Part shown: positions 24,357-34,170 of the stretch, piece after piece
Layout of the letters: the number at the start of each line of letters is the position of its first letter
Position numbering within the stretch: position 1 is the first letter of the stretch
Source: Methylophilales bacterium MBRSF5
GTDB taxonomy: Bacteria; Pseudomonadota; Gammaproteobacteria; Burkholderiales; Methylophilaceae
Length of the DNA stretch: 64,000 nt
Assembly (NCBI GenBank): GCA_001044335.1
Contig: CP011001.1
Span: 1 to 64,000 of the forward strand
Direction: 5' to 3'
Translations under genes and position numbers: made by a program
Notes under the pieces: model-generated
Told to the model about the DNA's origin: nothing
Databases searched by the model: none
The model's input: only the letters and a program-made list of their open reading frames with translations

Positions 24357-24677
24357 ATGGTTTTAAGAAAAATTACAATTTTCGCATTAATTATCCTTGC
24401 ATTTATGCAATGGACATCCGTGCAGCACGACATGGATCATATTCATGAAGCTTTTTATGTCGCTCATTGTGAAGATGAATCTAAAGAAGACAGCAAGGAA
24501 TTTAATCATTGTGAAAATTGTAATATTTTTAATCAGCTTGCCTATGTGATTTCAAATGATGATCACACTTTATTTAATAAACAATTAAATTCAACATTAA
24601 ATGATAGCTACAGAATATTTGCCTTTACGCATTTCTATAGCATCAATTCCGTTAGGGGCCCACCACAAATCTCTTAA
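24357..24677 (+). CDS. small metal-associated periplasmic protein (DUF2946-like)
   Basis: The 106-residue protein has an N-terminal membrane or signal segment (FALIILAFMQW), a His/Asp/Cys-rich middle (HDMDHIHEAF, HCEDE, HCENCNIF) and the RGPP near the C-terminus typical of DUF2946-type proteins. It lies 33 nt before a ZnuD-like receptor, which supports a metal, probably zinc, uptake link. Confidence 0.6.
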   Translation: MVLRKITIFALIILAFMQWTSVQHDMDHIHEAFYVAHCEDESKEDSKEFNHCENCNIFNQLAYVISNDDHTLFNKQLNSTLNDSYRIFAFTHFYSINSVRGPPQIS

Positions 24678-24710
24678 ATAAATTATTACAATTTTTTTAG
24701 GAGAACATAA

Positions 24711-26801
24711 ATGCAATACAAAAATATACTTTTGAGCATGTCTGCTCTTTTGATATTCCAGACATTCGCTCATGCAGAAGAACAAATAGATTTACCAGTA
24801 ACACCTGTTACAGCTAACCCTTTAGGAGTTAGCTCAGATGAATTCGTCATTCCATTCTCAGTTCTTAACGGTAGAGAATTAGATGTCCAGAGGGGAAATA
24901 ACCTTGCTGAAACGCTAGAAAATACCCCGGGGGTTTCTTTTTCAAACTGGGGTCCCATGGTTGGAAGACCAATCATTCGTGGTATGGACGGTGATCGAAT
25001 CCGCATCATGAGAAATGGTATTAATTCTCTTGACGTGTCATCGTTTAGTACTGATCACGCTGTCCCTATTGACCCTTTGGTGATTGAACAAATTGATGTG
25101 ATTCGAGGGCCTGCAACCGTTCTATATGGTGGAGGAACGATTGGCGGTGTGATAAATGCAATAGACCATCGAATCCCAAGACAAAAAATTTCTGGCGCAA
25201 CTGGTCGAGCAGTAACCCGATTTGGAGGAGCAAACAGTGAACGCAGCTCCGCAGTGGTAGGGGATATTGGTATTGGAAATTTGGTTATCCATCTGGATGC
25301 ATACACCCGAAAAACAGGGAATCTTAGCTTGCCAGGTTACTCAGTATCCAGCAGATTAGATCGATCTGATTCTGAGGTAAATCGAAATTCATATGGCAGA
25401 AAAGGCCAACTAAGAAACTCAGGCTCCGACTCTGATGGAGGTGCTTTAGGAGCATCGTACTTCTTTGAAAAAGGATATGTCGGGATGTCTTACGCGAAGC
25501 ATGATAGTGAAATTGGTAACCCACTCACAACCACTGGTTTTTTTGATCAGGAAACTAACCGTTGGGACCTACATTCTGAGTTCCATGACCTGGATGGTTT
25601 CTTTAACCACTTTAAGTTTAAGATGGCGCACAGTGATTATAAACACGATGAGCATCATGAGCCGGGTGAAATTGAGGCAACATTTGAAAATCGTGGCCTA
25701 GATGGGACTGTCGAGTTAGGCCATCATGCCATCGCCGGAATGAGTGGTGTGGTGGGTTTACACTTTGAAAACTCAACCTTCAAGCAACCCAATGGAGTTC
25801 TGTTACCAACTGCTAATACTGATTCACAATCTTTGTATGTGTATGAGGAGCTTCCAATCGATGAACATAAACTGACTTTGGGACTGAGAAGGGGAAATCA
25901 CGATGTAAAACGAAATGCTTTTACAGGTGATGGAGGATGTAGCACAACTTACACAGACCTAGTTGATTGTGCAGGATCAGGAGGAACCGAGGACGATCAA
26001 GCATTCGGTGAAACCGAGAAAACATTTCAGACCAACAATGCGGCTCTAGGTGGTATTTATAAAATTAACCAAAACTGGTCTGTGAATTCTAATGTGGCAC
26101 ATTCTGAAAGAGCACCAGCATTTTTCGAGTTATTTCCTTATGGCGCCCACCATGCGACTGAGCAAGTCCACAAGGGAAATGAAAATCTTAATACTGAATT
26201 ATCAAATACAATAGACTTTAAAGTTAATTGGAAAAATAATGGGCACTATTTCAGTGTTGGTCCTTACTACACGAAATTTAATCGCTTTATAGGATTATTT
26301 AATACAGGGAATGAACTCTATCACCTTCATGAGGGCGAGGATGAGGCTGAAGCAATGAGTGTATTTCAGTACCGTACGGTTGGAGCAACATTTAAAGGCT
26401 TAGAGTTTGATGGAAACTATCAAATTAATGACCAGTTTAATTTTTCCTACAAGGGCGACTATGTTCGCGCTGAACAGGACAACGGAGATGATCTACCAAG
26501 AATTTCTCCACTTCGACTGGGTGCAGGTGTCTCTTACGAAAAAAATCGATGGTATGCAAGGATGGATGTTCTAAGAGCATTTGCCCAAGATAATATTGCT
26601 GCACATGAATTAAAAACTGACGGTTACACAAATCTAACTGCTTATGCAGCATATCAATTTCCAATTGAATATAACCTTCAGTTTTTCGTGAAAGGTCATA
26701 ACTTACTTGATAAAGAGATACGTGATCATGCATCCTTTATGAAGGATAAATTTTTGAGGCCAGGCCGATCATTATTATTTGGTCTGCGTGGTGATTTTTA
26801 A
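24711..26801 (+). CDS. znuD: TonB-dependent zinc receptor (ZnuD-like)
   Basis: A signal peptide (ending AHAEE) precedes a plug domain (GRPIIRGMDGDRIRIMRNGI; IDVIRGPATVLYGGGTIGG) and barrel. The His-rich loop HDEHHEPGE and the SFSTDHAVPIDP stretch are typical of the ZnuD/zinc-responsive TonB receptor group. An AGGAG site precedes the ATG. Bases 25814-25899 recur at the window's left end. It overlaps the convergent dgkA gene by 4 nt. Confidence 0.82.
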   Translation: MQYKNILLSMSALLIFQTFAHAEEQIDLPVTPVTANPLGVSSDEFVIPFSVLNGRELDVQRGNNLAETLENTPGVSFSNWGPMVGRPIIRGMDGDRIRIMRNGINSLDVSSFSTDHAVPIDPLVIEQIDVIRGPATVLYGGGTIGGVINAIDHRIPRQKISGATGRAVTRFGGANSERSSAVVGDIGIGNLVIHLDAYTRKTGNLSLPGYSVSSRLDRSDSEVNRNSYGRKGQLRNSGSDSDGGALGASYFFEKGYVGMSYAKHDSEIGNPLTTTGFFDQETNRWDLHSEFHDLDGFFNHFKFKMAHSDYKHDEHHEPGEIEATFENRGLDGTVELGHHAIAGMSGVVGLHFENSTFKQPNGVLLPTANTDSQSLYVYEELPIDEHKLTLGLRRGNHDVKRNAFTGDGGCSTTYTDLVDCAGSGGTEDDQAFGETEKTFQTNNAALGGIYKINQNWSVNSNVAHSERAPAFFELFPYGAHHATEQVHKGNENLNTELSNTIDFKVNWKNNGHYFSVGPYYTKFNRFIGLFNTGNELYHLHEGEDEAEAMSVFQYRTVGATFKGLEFDGNYQINDQFNFSYKGDYVRAEQDNGDDLPRISPLRLGAGVSYEKNRWYARMDVLRAFAQDNIAAHELKTDGYTNLTAYAAYQFPIEYNLQFFVKGHNLLDKEIRDHASFMKDKFLRPGRSLLFGLRGDF

Positions 26802-27166
26802 TAAAACAGAACAATTAACCAAACCGCAGAGAGATTGACAAGGCTAAGAAAAACAGCGGCACTGCCGATATCTTTAGCCCTCTTTGCGAGTTTGTGTTTT
26901 TCTAAACTAATCCGATCTACAGTCGCCTCGATTGCAGAGTTTAATAGCTCAACAATAGGAACAAGCAAAGTAGAAAAAATCAGTAACACCAGTTCAATGG
27001 CGTTGGTTGATAAATAAATGGCAAGGGGAACTAGAATCAGAGTCATTAGCACTTCTTGTCTGAAGGCATCCTCTTTCTTGAAAGCAACTTTAAATCCAGC
27101 AAATGAGTAACCTATGGCATTGATGAGTCTTTTTATGCCTGTTTTTCCTTTAAAAGGACTTTCCAT
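26798..27166 (-). CDS. dgkA: diacylglycerol kinase
   Basis: The 122-residue prokaryotic DGK has three membrane helices and the active-site signature [14 protein letters not shown], plus [14 protein letters not shown]. It phosphorylates diacylglycerol released during membrane-derived glycan synthesis. Length is normal. Confidence 0.95.
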   Translation of the reverse strand: MESPFKGKTGIKRLINAIGYSFAGFKVAFKKEDAFRQEVLMTLILVPLAIYLSTNAIELVLLIFSTLLVPIVELLNSAIEATVDRISLEKHKLAKRAKDIGSAAVFLSLVNLSAVWLIVLFY

Positions 27167-27220
27167 GTTATCCCTCCCTTGATAAAATTTGCACTCATTA
27201 TAAATGAATGTGAGAAAAAA

Positions 27221-27493
27221 ATGGCAAGACTTGTAAACTGCGTAAAGCTAGGCAAAGAAGCTGAAGGATTAGACTTCCCTCCATACCCGGGTGAATTAGG
27301 AAAAAAGATTTTTGAAAATGTCTCTAAAGAGGCCTGGGCTGAATGGTTAAAACATCAAACCATGCTGGTGAATGAAAACCGTCTAAGCTTGATTGATCCA
27401 GAGGCAAGAAAGTATTTAACCCAACAGACTGAAAATTATTTTTTTGGTTCTGGCGCAGACCAGGCTGAGGGTTACGTCCCACCAAAAGAGTAA
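27221..27493 (+). CDS. yggX: Fe(2+)-trafficking protein YggX
   Basis: The 90-residue protein has the family's start [20 protein letters not shown], the central [17 protein letters not shown] and the end [15 protein letters not shown]. It protects iron-sulfur clusters from oxidation. An in-frame ATG at 27179 exists, but the family always begins at MARxVxC. Confidence 0.96.
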   Translation: MARLVNCVKLGKEAEGLDFPPYPGELGKKIFENVSKEAWAEWLKHQTMLVNENRLSLIDPEARKYLTQQTENYFFGSGADQAEGYVPPKE

Positions 27494-27515
27494 AGTCTTA
27501 GTTACCTAAGACTTT
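27492..27515. terminator. bidirectional terminator between yggX and phoU
   Basis: AAAGTCTTAG and CTAAGACTTT form a perfect 10-bp stem with a TTAC loop, between two convergent genes and overlapping the phoU stop. Confidence 0.8.
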
Positions 27516-28207
27516 AACTCTTTCCTGATTTCTTTTGGCGAGGAGTGTCTAACATCCGCACCTTTTACACAATAAACCACATGTTCAGTAATGTTTTCAG
27601 AATGATCACCAATCCTCTCAAGAGCTTTTGCAACATAAATAACTTCCAAAGCTGTTGAAATTTTTCTTGGATCTTCAAGCATAAATGTTAATTGGTGCCT
27701 CATGCATAGCTGATATTTTTCATCAACGGTTTCATCTCTTTTTATTAACGCGAGAACAGCTTCAGGATCCATCCGTGCAAATGAATCTAATGCGTCATGA
27801 AGCATCTTTGAAATAAGTTTTGAAATTGTTTTAATATCAGTTAATGATGGTTTGGCCATCCGATCATCTTCAAAAATTCTCTTTGCAGCACGAGCAATCT
27901 TTGTTGCTTCATCACCAATTCGTTCAAGATCGGTAGTTATTTTCTGAACACAAAGAACAAAACGAAGATCAGATGACACTGGAGTTCTTTTAACTAAAAC
28001 CAATTCACACGATTCATCAATTTGCATTTGAAGTTGGTTCACCTCTTCATCTCTAGCTATAACCCTATCAATAGTTTTAGAGTCAGCGTCTTTTAGTGTT
28101 GATACAGCATCTTTAATTTGCTCTTCTACAATTCCACCCATCTCCATGACTTGTGCACGGAGATTTTCTAGCTCCTGATCAAATACTGAGTATGAATGAA
28201 ATGCCAT
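27506..28207 (-). CDS. phoU: phosphate-transport regulator PhoU
   Basis: The 233-residue protein consists of two PhoU helical repeats with the metal-binding E/D-rich motifs (LERIGDEATKIARAAKR and LERIGDHSENITEHV). It normally restrains the PhoR-PhoB response through the Pst transporter; no pst genes are adjacent here. Confidence 0.95.
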   Translation of the reverse strand: MAFHSYSVFDQELENLRAQVMEMGGIVEEQIKDAVSTLKDADSKTIDRVIARDEEVNQLQMQIDESCELVLVKRTPVSSDLRFVLCVQKITTDLERIGDEATKIARAAKRIFEDDRMAKPSLTDIKTISKLISKMLHDALDSFARMDPEAVLALIKRDETVDEKYQLCMRHQLTFMLEDPRKISTALEVIYVAKALERIGDHSENITEHVVYCVKGADVRHSSPKEIRKELKS

Positions 28208-28295
28208 TGTATTTCCTTAAATTATTTAAGACAAAATAAATTTTATATTAATATGTCTTAAAAATCAAGATTATTCATCTATTGGTTAATCAAAA

Positions 28296-28955
28296 TTATT
28301 TTTTTATTGTTTTCACACCCTCGGAAGTCGCTAACAGAAGCGTGTTTGCTGGACGTGCCGCAAATAGTCCATTAGTTACCACACCAACAATCTGGTTAAT
28401 TTTTGCTTCCATTGCAATCGGATCTGAGATCACGAGGTTATGCACATCAAGAATGACATTGCCATTGTCGGTTGTAAAATCTCTGAGCACAGGATTACCG
28501 CCAAGCTTGGCTAATTCTCTGGCAACATAGCTTCTTGCCATGGGGAGTACTTCAACTGGCAGAGGAAACTTGCCGAGCACATCGACGTACTTTGATTCAT
28601 CGCAGATGCAGATAAAGTCTTTGGCATTTGCTGCAACAATTTTTTCTCTTGTTAATGCACCACCACCACCTTTTAACATGTGCATGTGCTCAGTAATCTC
28701 ATCCGCACCATCGACATAAATTTCCATACCATCTACACTATTTAAATCGAAAACCTGAATGCCATGGTCTTTTAATCTATTGGCTGTGGCCTCACTGCTG
28801 GCAACTGCGCCATCAATCTTATGTTTCACTTTTGCTAATTCATCAATAAAAAAATTTGCAGTTGATCCTGTGCCTACTCCAATAATTCCAGATTCAACAT
28901 ACTCTACTGCTGCCTTTGCCACCTGTTGCTTTAATTCATCTTGCGTGAACGCCAT
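28296..28955 (-). CDS. rpiA: ribose-5-phosphate isomerase A
   Basis: The 219-residue protein has the substrate loop [12 protein letters not shown], the catalytic region [25 protein letters not shown] (Asp and Glu) and [11 protein letters not shown]. It interconverts ribose-5-P and ribulose-5-P, needed in the pentose phosphate route and in the ribulose monophosphate cycle if this is a methylotroph. Confidence 0.96.
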   Translation of the reverse strand: MAFTQDELKQQVAKAAVEYVESGIIGVGTGSTANFFIDELAKVKHKIDGAVASSEATANRLKDHGIQVFDLNSVDGMEIYVDGADEITEHMHMLKGGGGALTREKIVAANAKDFICICDESKYVDVLGKFPLPVEVLPMARSYVARELAKLGGNPVLRDFTTDNGNVILDVHNLVISDPIAMEAKINQIVGVVTNGLFAARPANTLLLATSEGVKTIKK

Positions 28956-28996
28956 TCTCTTCCCTTCAATGTATCTTAAAGATTATATTAAAAATT

Positions 28997-29025
28997 TTGA
29001 TTACAATGATACACCTCTGTAGAAT
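28997..29025 (+). promoter_or_regulatory. probable sigma70 promoter for ilvA
   Basis: TTGATT, a 17-bp spacer and TAGAAT lie 34 bp before the ilvA ATG, in the gap between divergent rpiA and ilvA. Confidence 0.5.
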
Positions 29026-29058
29026 GAAATTAAAATACTAAAGACATATGACAGTAGT

Positions 29059-30582
29059 ATGAAAATAGATTTAAAACAGCTAAAAAAATCCATAGATCGC
29101 GTCGATAATTACAACGTGGTCAAAAAAACACCTCTTCAAAAGTTAGATCAACTTTCTCAACGATTTGATAATCATATTTTTGTAAAACGAGAAGACCTGC
29201 AGCTAATCCACTCGTTTAAAATTCGTGGTGCCATGAATAGATTTTCCAAGTTAACTAAAAAAAATCTCAGCAACGGAGTCATCGCTGCTTCAGCAGGAAA
29301 CCATGCCCAAGGGGTAGCGTTAAGTGCAAAAAAAATAAAGTGTCGTGCCGTCATTGTCATGCCAGAAATTACACCCCTAATTAAGGTGGAGGCTGTCAAG
29401 AGTCATGGAGCTGAAGTGGTATTGCATGGTGATAATTTTGCTGCTGCCATGGCACACGCCTTCGAATTAGCAGAAGAAGAAAAATTAATATTTTTACATC
29501 CCTACGATGATCTGGATGTCATTGCCGGACAGGGCACCATTGGCAAGGAAATCCTTGATCAATTTAATAAACCGATTCATGCCATATTTTGTTGTGTTGG
29601 TGGCGGTGGTCTAGTGTCTGGTGTCGCGGCTTACATCAAATCAGCCAATCCAAAGATCAAGGTCATTGGAGTCGAAGCTAAAGGTGCTGAGGCAATGACC
29701 AAATCATTAAAAGCGAACAAAAGAGTTAACTTAAAACAAGTAGCCTTGTTTGCAGAGGGCGCTGCTGTTAAGCAAGTGGGGGAACATAACTTTGTATTAT
29801 GTAAACAGCTTGTTGATGAGATGATTGTTGTAGACAACGATGCAATCTGTGCGGCAATAAAAGATATGTTTGAAGATAGTAGGACTGTTCTTGAGCCAGC
29901 TGGAGCACTAGCTTTAGCAGGGATGAAACAATACATAGAAAAAAATAAACTATCAAATGAGAATATGATTGGTATCGCGTCTGGGGCGAATATGAATTTT
30001 GATCGACTTCGTTTTGTCTCTGAGCGAGCAGAGATTGGTGAGCAGAGGGAGGCGATCATTGCAGTGACAATCCCAGAAAAACCAGGCGCGTTTAAAAGTT
30101 TTTGTGAAAAGATTGGAAAAAGAAACATTACAGAGTTTAATTATCGTTACTCCAGTAAGAAACATGCTCAAATTTTTACTGGCATCAGTATCAGCGACCC
30201 CTCTGAAGTAAAATCAATCATTAATTCTTTGGGTGCCGCTGGATTAGAAGCCATTGACTTGACTGCTAATGAAATGGCGAAATTACATTTGAGGCATTTG
30301 GTGGGTGGACGTGCACCGCAGGCAAAAAATGAATTAATTTACCGTTTTGAGTTTCCTGAACAGCCTGGCGCCTTGATGAATTTTTTAGGTCACCTGAATA
30401 AGGGCTGGAACATTAGTTTATTTCATTACCGTAATCACGGAGCGGATACAGCTAGAGTCCTAGTGGGTATCCAAGTACCTGCTAGACAAAAACAAACTTT
30501 TAAAAAGTTTTTGAGTCAATTAGGTTATCCTTATTGGGATGAAACAGAAAACCCTGGGTATAGCCTTTTCTTGGGCAATTAA
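29059..30582 (+). CDS. ilvA: biosynthetic threonine dehydratase
   Basis: The 507-residue PLP enzyme has the Schiff-base lysine in HSFKIRGAMNRF, the phosphate-binding GGGGLVSGVA loop and SAGNHAQGVAL. Two C-terminal ACT-like regulatory domains (about residues 325-410 and 420-505) identify the biosynthetic, isoleucine-inhibited form, the first step of isoleucine synthesis. Confidence 0.96.
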   Translation: MKIDLKQLKKSIDRVDNYNVVKKTPLQKLDQLSQRFDNHIFVKREDLQLIHSFKIRGAMNRFSKLTKKNLSNGVIAASAGNHAQGVALSAKKIKCRAVIVMPEITPLIKVEAVKSHGAEVVLHGDNFAAAMAHAFELAEEEKLIFLHPYDDLDVIAGQGTIGKEILDQFNKPIHAIFCCVGGGGLVSGVAAYIKSANPKIKVIGVEAKGAEAMTKSLKANKRVNLKQVALFAEGAAVKQVGEHNFVLCKQLVDEMIVVDNDAICAAIKDMFEDSRTVLEPAGALALAGMKQYIEKNKLSNENMIGIASGANMNFDRLRFVSERAEIGEQREAIIAVTIPEKPGAFKSFCEKIGKRNITEFNYRYSSKKHAQIFTGISISDPSEVKSIINSLGAAGLEAIDLTANEMAKLHLRHLVGGRAPQAKNELIYRFEFPEQPGALMNFLGHLNKGWNISLFHYRNHGADTARVLVGIQVPARQKQTFKKFLSQLGYPYWDETENPGYSLFLGN

Positions 30583-30668
30583 TATATAGGAATATATCCT
30601 ATTGAAATTTTTAATAATTTCACTAAGAATAATTTAAAAAGTAGTTTTAAATAAAGTTAGGAGATTGA

Positions 30669-31715
30669 ATGAAGTATTTAGCAGCTTTTTTATTTGTAGC
30701 CTTAGTTTCATGTGGTACACCTGAAACACCAAAGGCATATGTCACTTCTCAAAAAGGAGGCATATCCGTCATTGATATTGAATCCAAACAGGTGATTAAT
30801 GATATTGATATTCAATCTTCAGGTCCTAGAGGTATAGGCATATCTCAAGATGGAAAGTATCTGATTACAGCAAATAAAGGCGATGCCAATCTAAGTATCA
30901 TCGACCGAGCAAGTGGCACGCTTATTTCTCATGTTGAGGTTGGTAAAAATCCTGAATTCATTCGAGTGTTTGGGGATTTAGTATTTGTTTCTACTGAGCC
31001 AGCCTCATCCGGCAAACCACCAGCACAAAATGATCATGCAGCGAAAGATGATGACGATGATGATGACGATAAGACGCCAGCGCAGATTGCTGTGGTGGAT
31101 ATTAAGAGTGGAAAAAAGCTGAGAGAGATTGAGGGTGGGCCAGAGACTGAGGGAATTGAATTCAATAAGGATGGCACACAGATCATCGTCACGAATGAGG
31201 CTGATAATACGGTGACTATTCATGACCTCCAATCAGGAGAGTTACTGAAAACTGTTGATGTGAAACCATATGGCGACAGACCGAGAGGGATCAAGATGTC
31301 ACCGAAAGGTAATATTTTTGTGTCAACCCTTGAGCACGGCGATAACTTTGTTGTTTTAGACCAAGAATATAATCATATGCAAACTGTGAGTACAGGCAAG
31401 AACCCTTACGGTGTAGCGTTTGACGCTACCGGCGATCGATTGTTTGTTGCTTCAAGTAAATCTAAGCTTCTCGAAGTGTTTGAAACAGAAGGATTTACGA
31501 AGCTCAAGGATATTCCTCTTGAGGGTAAAAGGTGCTGGCACTTTACGTTTACACCAAATAATGATGAACTTCTATTGGCCTGTGGTAGATCTGATGAACT
31601 CATCGTCGTTGATACGAATAGCCTTGAGGTCACCGGTTCAATTCCAGTATCTGGTATGCCATGGGGTGTCGTGACTTACCCAAAATCAATTGGAAGTCTT
31701 GACGACGTCAGATAG
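30669..31715 (+). CDS. YVTN beta-propeller lipoprotein, PQQ-catabolism-associated type
   Basis: A lipoprotein signal (LVSC, Cys16) leads into a seven-bladed propeller with repeats such as GISVIDIESKQV, NLSIIDRASGTL and ELIVVDTNSLEV. This fits the family found with PQQ-dependent alcohol oxidation genes. A run of eight Asp near residues 128-135 interrupts one blade and may bind metal. An AGGAG site precedes the ATG. The last 8 nt overlap the convergent EVE gene. Confidence 0.75.
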   Translation: MKYLAAFLFVALVSCGTPETPKAYVTSQKGGISVIDIESKQVINDIDIQSSGPRGIGISQDGKYLITANKGDANLSIIDRASGTLISHVEVGKNPEFIRVFGDLVFVSTEPASSGKPPAQNDHAAKDDDDDDDDKTPAQIAVVDIKSGKKLREIEGGPETEGIEFNKDGTQIIVTNEADNTVTIHDLQSGELLKTVDVKPYGDRPRGIKMSPKGNIFVSTLEHGDNFVVLDQEYNHMQTVSTGKNPYGVAFDATGDRLFVASSKSKLLEVFETEGFTKLKDIPLEGKRCWHFTFTPNNDELLLACGRSDELIVVDTNSLEVTGSIPVSGMPWGVVTYPKSIGSLDDVR

Positions 31716-32163
31716 TATTAATTTGATTGATGTAGTTCCACTCATCTTCTGTTAAAGGAGTAATGGATAAACGGTTTCCCCTTTGCAGAATTTTCAACGT
31801 TTCTAATTGTTGATGCTGCCTCAATTCATTTAAGCTGACCAGTGGAATTTTTTTTACAAACGCAACATCCACATTGACCCACCTTGGATTATTAGGGTCT
31901 GATTTAGGGTCATGGTATTTGTGGCCTTCAATAAACTGCAATTTATCAGGATAGGCTAATTTGGATACCTTCATGATGCCAACAATGCCTGGCTCTTTAC
32001 AGTTCGAGTGATAGAAAAAGGCCAGGTCTCCGATTTGCATATCATCTCGCATGAAGTTTCTTGCTTGATAATTTCTTATGCCATACCAATCTATACTGCC
32101 GTCTCGTTCAAGATCGTCAATTGAGTAATCCGAAGGTTCTGATTTCATGAGCCAATATTTCAT
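31708..32163 (-). CDS. EVE domain protein
   Basis: The 151-residue single EVE domain begins MKYWLMKSEPSDYSIDDL and contains DWYGIRNYQARNFMRDDM and FYHSNCKEPGIVGI. EVE domains bind modified bases in RNA or DNA. The protein is full length. Confidence 0.9.
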   Translation of the reverse strand: MKYWLMKSEPSDYSIDDLERDGSIDWYGIRNYQARNFMRDDMQIGDLAFFYHSNCKEPGIVGIMKVSKLAYPDKLQFIEGHKYHDPKSDPNNPRWVNVDVAFVKKIPLVSLNELRQHQQLETLKILQRGNRLSITPLTEDEWNYINQINTI

Positions 32164-32201
32164 TTATACTTATCCTAATTAATCTAATAGTAATTTTAAC
32201 G

Positions 32202-32564
32202 ATGATACAAAAGAATGTAAAAGGCACCAATCTGCAGGTATGTAGCCTAAATCCAAAAACTGGTTTTTTAAGAAATGGTATATGTGAACAGTGTGACTCT
32301 GATCAGGGAAATCATACGGTCTGCGCAGAGGTAAGTGACGAATTTTTAATCTTCTCAAAAGCTCTAGGGAATGACTTATCTACGCCGCGCCCAGAATTTC
32401 AATTCGCTGGTTTAAAGCCTGGAGACCGTTGGTGTTTATGTGCAAGCCGATGGCTTGAGGCTGCAGAAGCCGGTATGGCTCCCCCAGTAATATTAGAAGC
32501 CACAAATGAAAAATGTCTTGAATTAATTGATATTGCTGATTTGGAGTATCATAGCCTACGATAA
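32202..32564 (+). CDS. DUF2237 family protein
   Basis: The 120-residue protein has the family pattern NLQVCSLNPKTGFLRNGIC, HTVCAEVSDEFLIFSKALGND, and GLKPGDRWCLCASRWLEA. Conserved cysteines suggest metal binding, but function is unknown. Confidence 0.9.
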   Translation: MIQKNVKGTNLQVCSLNPKTGFLRNGICEQCDSDQGNHTVCAEVSDEFLIFSKALGNDLSTPRPEFQFAGLKPGDRWCLCASRWLEAAEAGMAPPVILEATNEKCLELIDIADLEYHSLR

Positions 32565-32759
32565 GTTTGCTTTACTGTTGCCTAGACTAGCATCTAGAAC
32601 CAAAGGTTCAGGTGGTAAAAGTCTATGATGCTTTAGGTTTGTTAACAAGAGCCCTTAAGAGGTTACCCAATTGTAACAATCTCACCACACCAGATGAACT
32701 TCAACCGATGCTAATGACTAGTTCAAAGAATATATAGCCTAAGCAACAGTAAAGCAAAC
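32565..32759 (-). ncRNA. ssrS: 6S RNA
   Basis: The ends are complementary over at least 17 nt (GTTTGCTTTACTGTTGC against GCAACAGTAAAGCAAAC), with an internally bulged long stem as expected of 6S RNA, about 190 nt long. It lies just downstream of zapA on the same strand, the conserved proteobacterial position. 6S RNA binds the sigma70 holoenzyme in stationary phase. Confidence 0.85.
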
Positions 32760-32763
32760 TTTA

Positions 32764-33051
32764 TTAATGATTACTTAAAGCTTGGTCCAAAATTTTATCA
32801 AAATTGTTCAATTTTTCTTGGACTAATTTTAATTGTGTTAGATTTTCTGGATTGTTTTTAGTTGATTCGTGAATGATATTTAAGGACGCCATCAGCAAAA
32901 GTCTATCAAATCCTGTCACTCCTGATTCTTTGAGTTGATCTATTTTTTGATTAAGATAGCTTGCTGACTGAACAAGCGCTTCCTCTTCACTATCGGGGCA
33001 GTTAATTTGGAAGTCACGACCTAATATATTTATCTCAACAATTTTGCTCAC
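32764..33051 (-). CDS. zapA: cell division protein ZapA
   Basis: The 95-residue protein has an N-terminal ZapA domain (EINILGRDFQINCPDSEEE; LNQKIDQLK; LLLMASLNI) followed by a coiled coil. It bundles FtsZ at the division site. It overlaps the ZapB-like gene by 4 nt and precedes the 6S RNA. Confidence 0.93.
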   Translation of the reverse strand: MSKIVEINILGRDFQINCPDSEEEALVQSASYLNQKIDQLKESGVTGFDRLLLMASLNIIHESTKNNPENLTQLKLVQEKLNNFDKILDQALSNH

Positions 33052-33251
33052 AATAACTCCTCGGTAGGTATTTGTCCAAGAAGATTTTCTAATTTTTGTG
33101 AGGCCTCATAAATCTTTAAATTTAAACTTTTAATGGTTTCATCTTGATTATGAATTTTATCTTTCAGAACCTTATTTTCTTCTTGTAAATCATTTAAAAG
33201 ATTTACGATAGTCTTAAGCTTCTGTTCGATGATATCTAGGTCTTGTTTCAT
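33048..33251 (-). CDS. small coiled-coil protein, ZapB-like
   Basis: The 67-residue, almost entirely coiled-coil product (LKTIVNLLNDLQEENKVLKD; heptad Leu pattern) matches the short proteins that precede zapA in betaproteobacteria. A role in the Z-ring is likely by position. Confidence 0.75.
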   Translation of the reverse strand: MKQDLDIIEQKLKTIVNLLNDLQEENKVLKDKIHNQDETIKSLNLKIYEASQKLENLLGQIPTEELL

Positions 33252-33288
33252 GTTTTTTACTATAAGTGATTATTGATAATCGATCAAT

Positions 33289-34170
33289 CTATCTTTTTTT
33301 GGATCTGGGATGGGCTTGATCATAAATTTTAGATAGATGCTGAAAATCTAGATGGGTATATATTTGTGTGGTAGAAATATTCGAATGCCCTAAAAGTTCT
33401 TGAACCGCTCTTAAGTCTTGACTCGATTGTAAAACATGGCTGGCAAAACTATGACGTAAAAGGTGGGGATGAATATTCTCTGGGATATTATTTTTTTGGG
33501 CCCAAAACTTAAGCCGGTATTGAATTGCACGTGCAGTTAATTTCCTCCCTTGTTGATTAAGGAACAAAAATTCAGCATCCACAAGTTTGTTTAATTTATT
33601 CCTTTGCAGAATCCATAAATCCAATGCCTCAATAGCTTTCCTGCCTAAGGGAACAATTCTAAATTTATTTCCTTTACCTAATACCTTCAAAGTTTGTTCG
33701 TTTGTATCAATATCGCTAAGATGAATATTAACTAGCTCAGACAATCTCAAACCTGATGAGTAAAAAAATTCAAGAATCGCTCGATCTCTTGTATCAATAA
33801 AATTAGTTTGAGGAATGTTAATCAGATTAAATACTTGGTCAATGGACAGCGTTTGGGGCAGTTTCTTCTGTGATTTTGGAGCTTTTATTCCTGATGTTGG
33901 ATCATATTTCATTAGTTGTGATTTATTTAAAAATAAAAAACAACTCCTCCAGGAAGATAAAATTCGAGATAAAGATTTTCCACTTAATCCAGATGCATGA
34001 AGCTTAGATAGTGATAATCGAATATCCTCAGAATTAAATTCTGTTAGTTTTTTGTCATTGATTAGTATCAGTCGATTGATATCATTATGATAATTTTTTA
34101 TCGTGAGCTCACTTAATCTTTTTTCAAACTTAATATAGTTTAAAAACTGATCCAGTAATTCATTGCTCAT
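33289..34170 (-). CDS. xerC: site-specific recombinase XerC
   Basis: The 293-residue tyrosine recombinase has Arg (SSGLRLSELVNIHL), HxxR (HPHLLRHSFASH), His (LLGHSNISTTQ) and Tyr (IYTHL). The dapF-xerC order is the chromosomal arrangement, so this is the dimer-resolution enzyme and not a mobile integrase. It overlaps dapF by 4 nt. Confidence 0.94.
   Translation of the reverse strand: MSNELLDQFLNYIKFEKRLSELTIKNYHNDINRLILINDKKLTEFNSEDIRLSLSKLHASGLSGKSLSRILSSWRSCFLFLNKSQLMKYDPTSGIKAPKSQKKLPQTLSIDQVFNLINIPQTNFIDTRDRAILEFFYSSGLRLSELVNIHLSDIDTNEQTLKVLGKGNKFRIVPLGRKAIEALDLWILQRNKLNKLVDAEFLFLNQQGRKLTARAIQYRLKFWAQKNNIPENIHPHLLRHSFASHVLQSSQDLRAVQELLGHSNISTTQIYTHLDFQHLSKIYDQAHPRSKKR

Noticed and set aside
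33289-34170. Third mobile-element integrase
   Set aside because: Sequence and the dapF-xerC order identify the chromosomal XerC.
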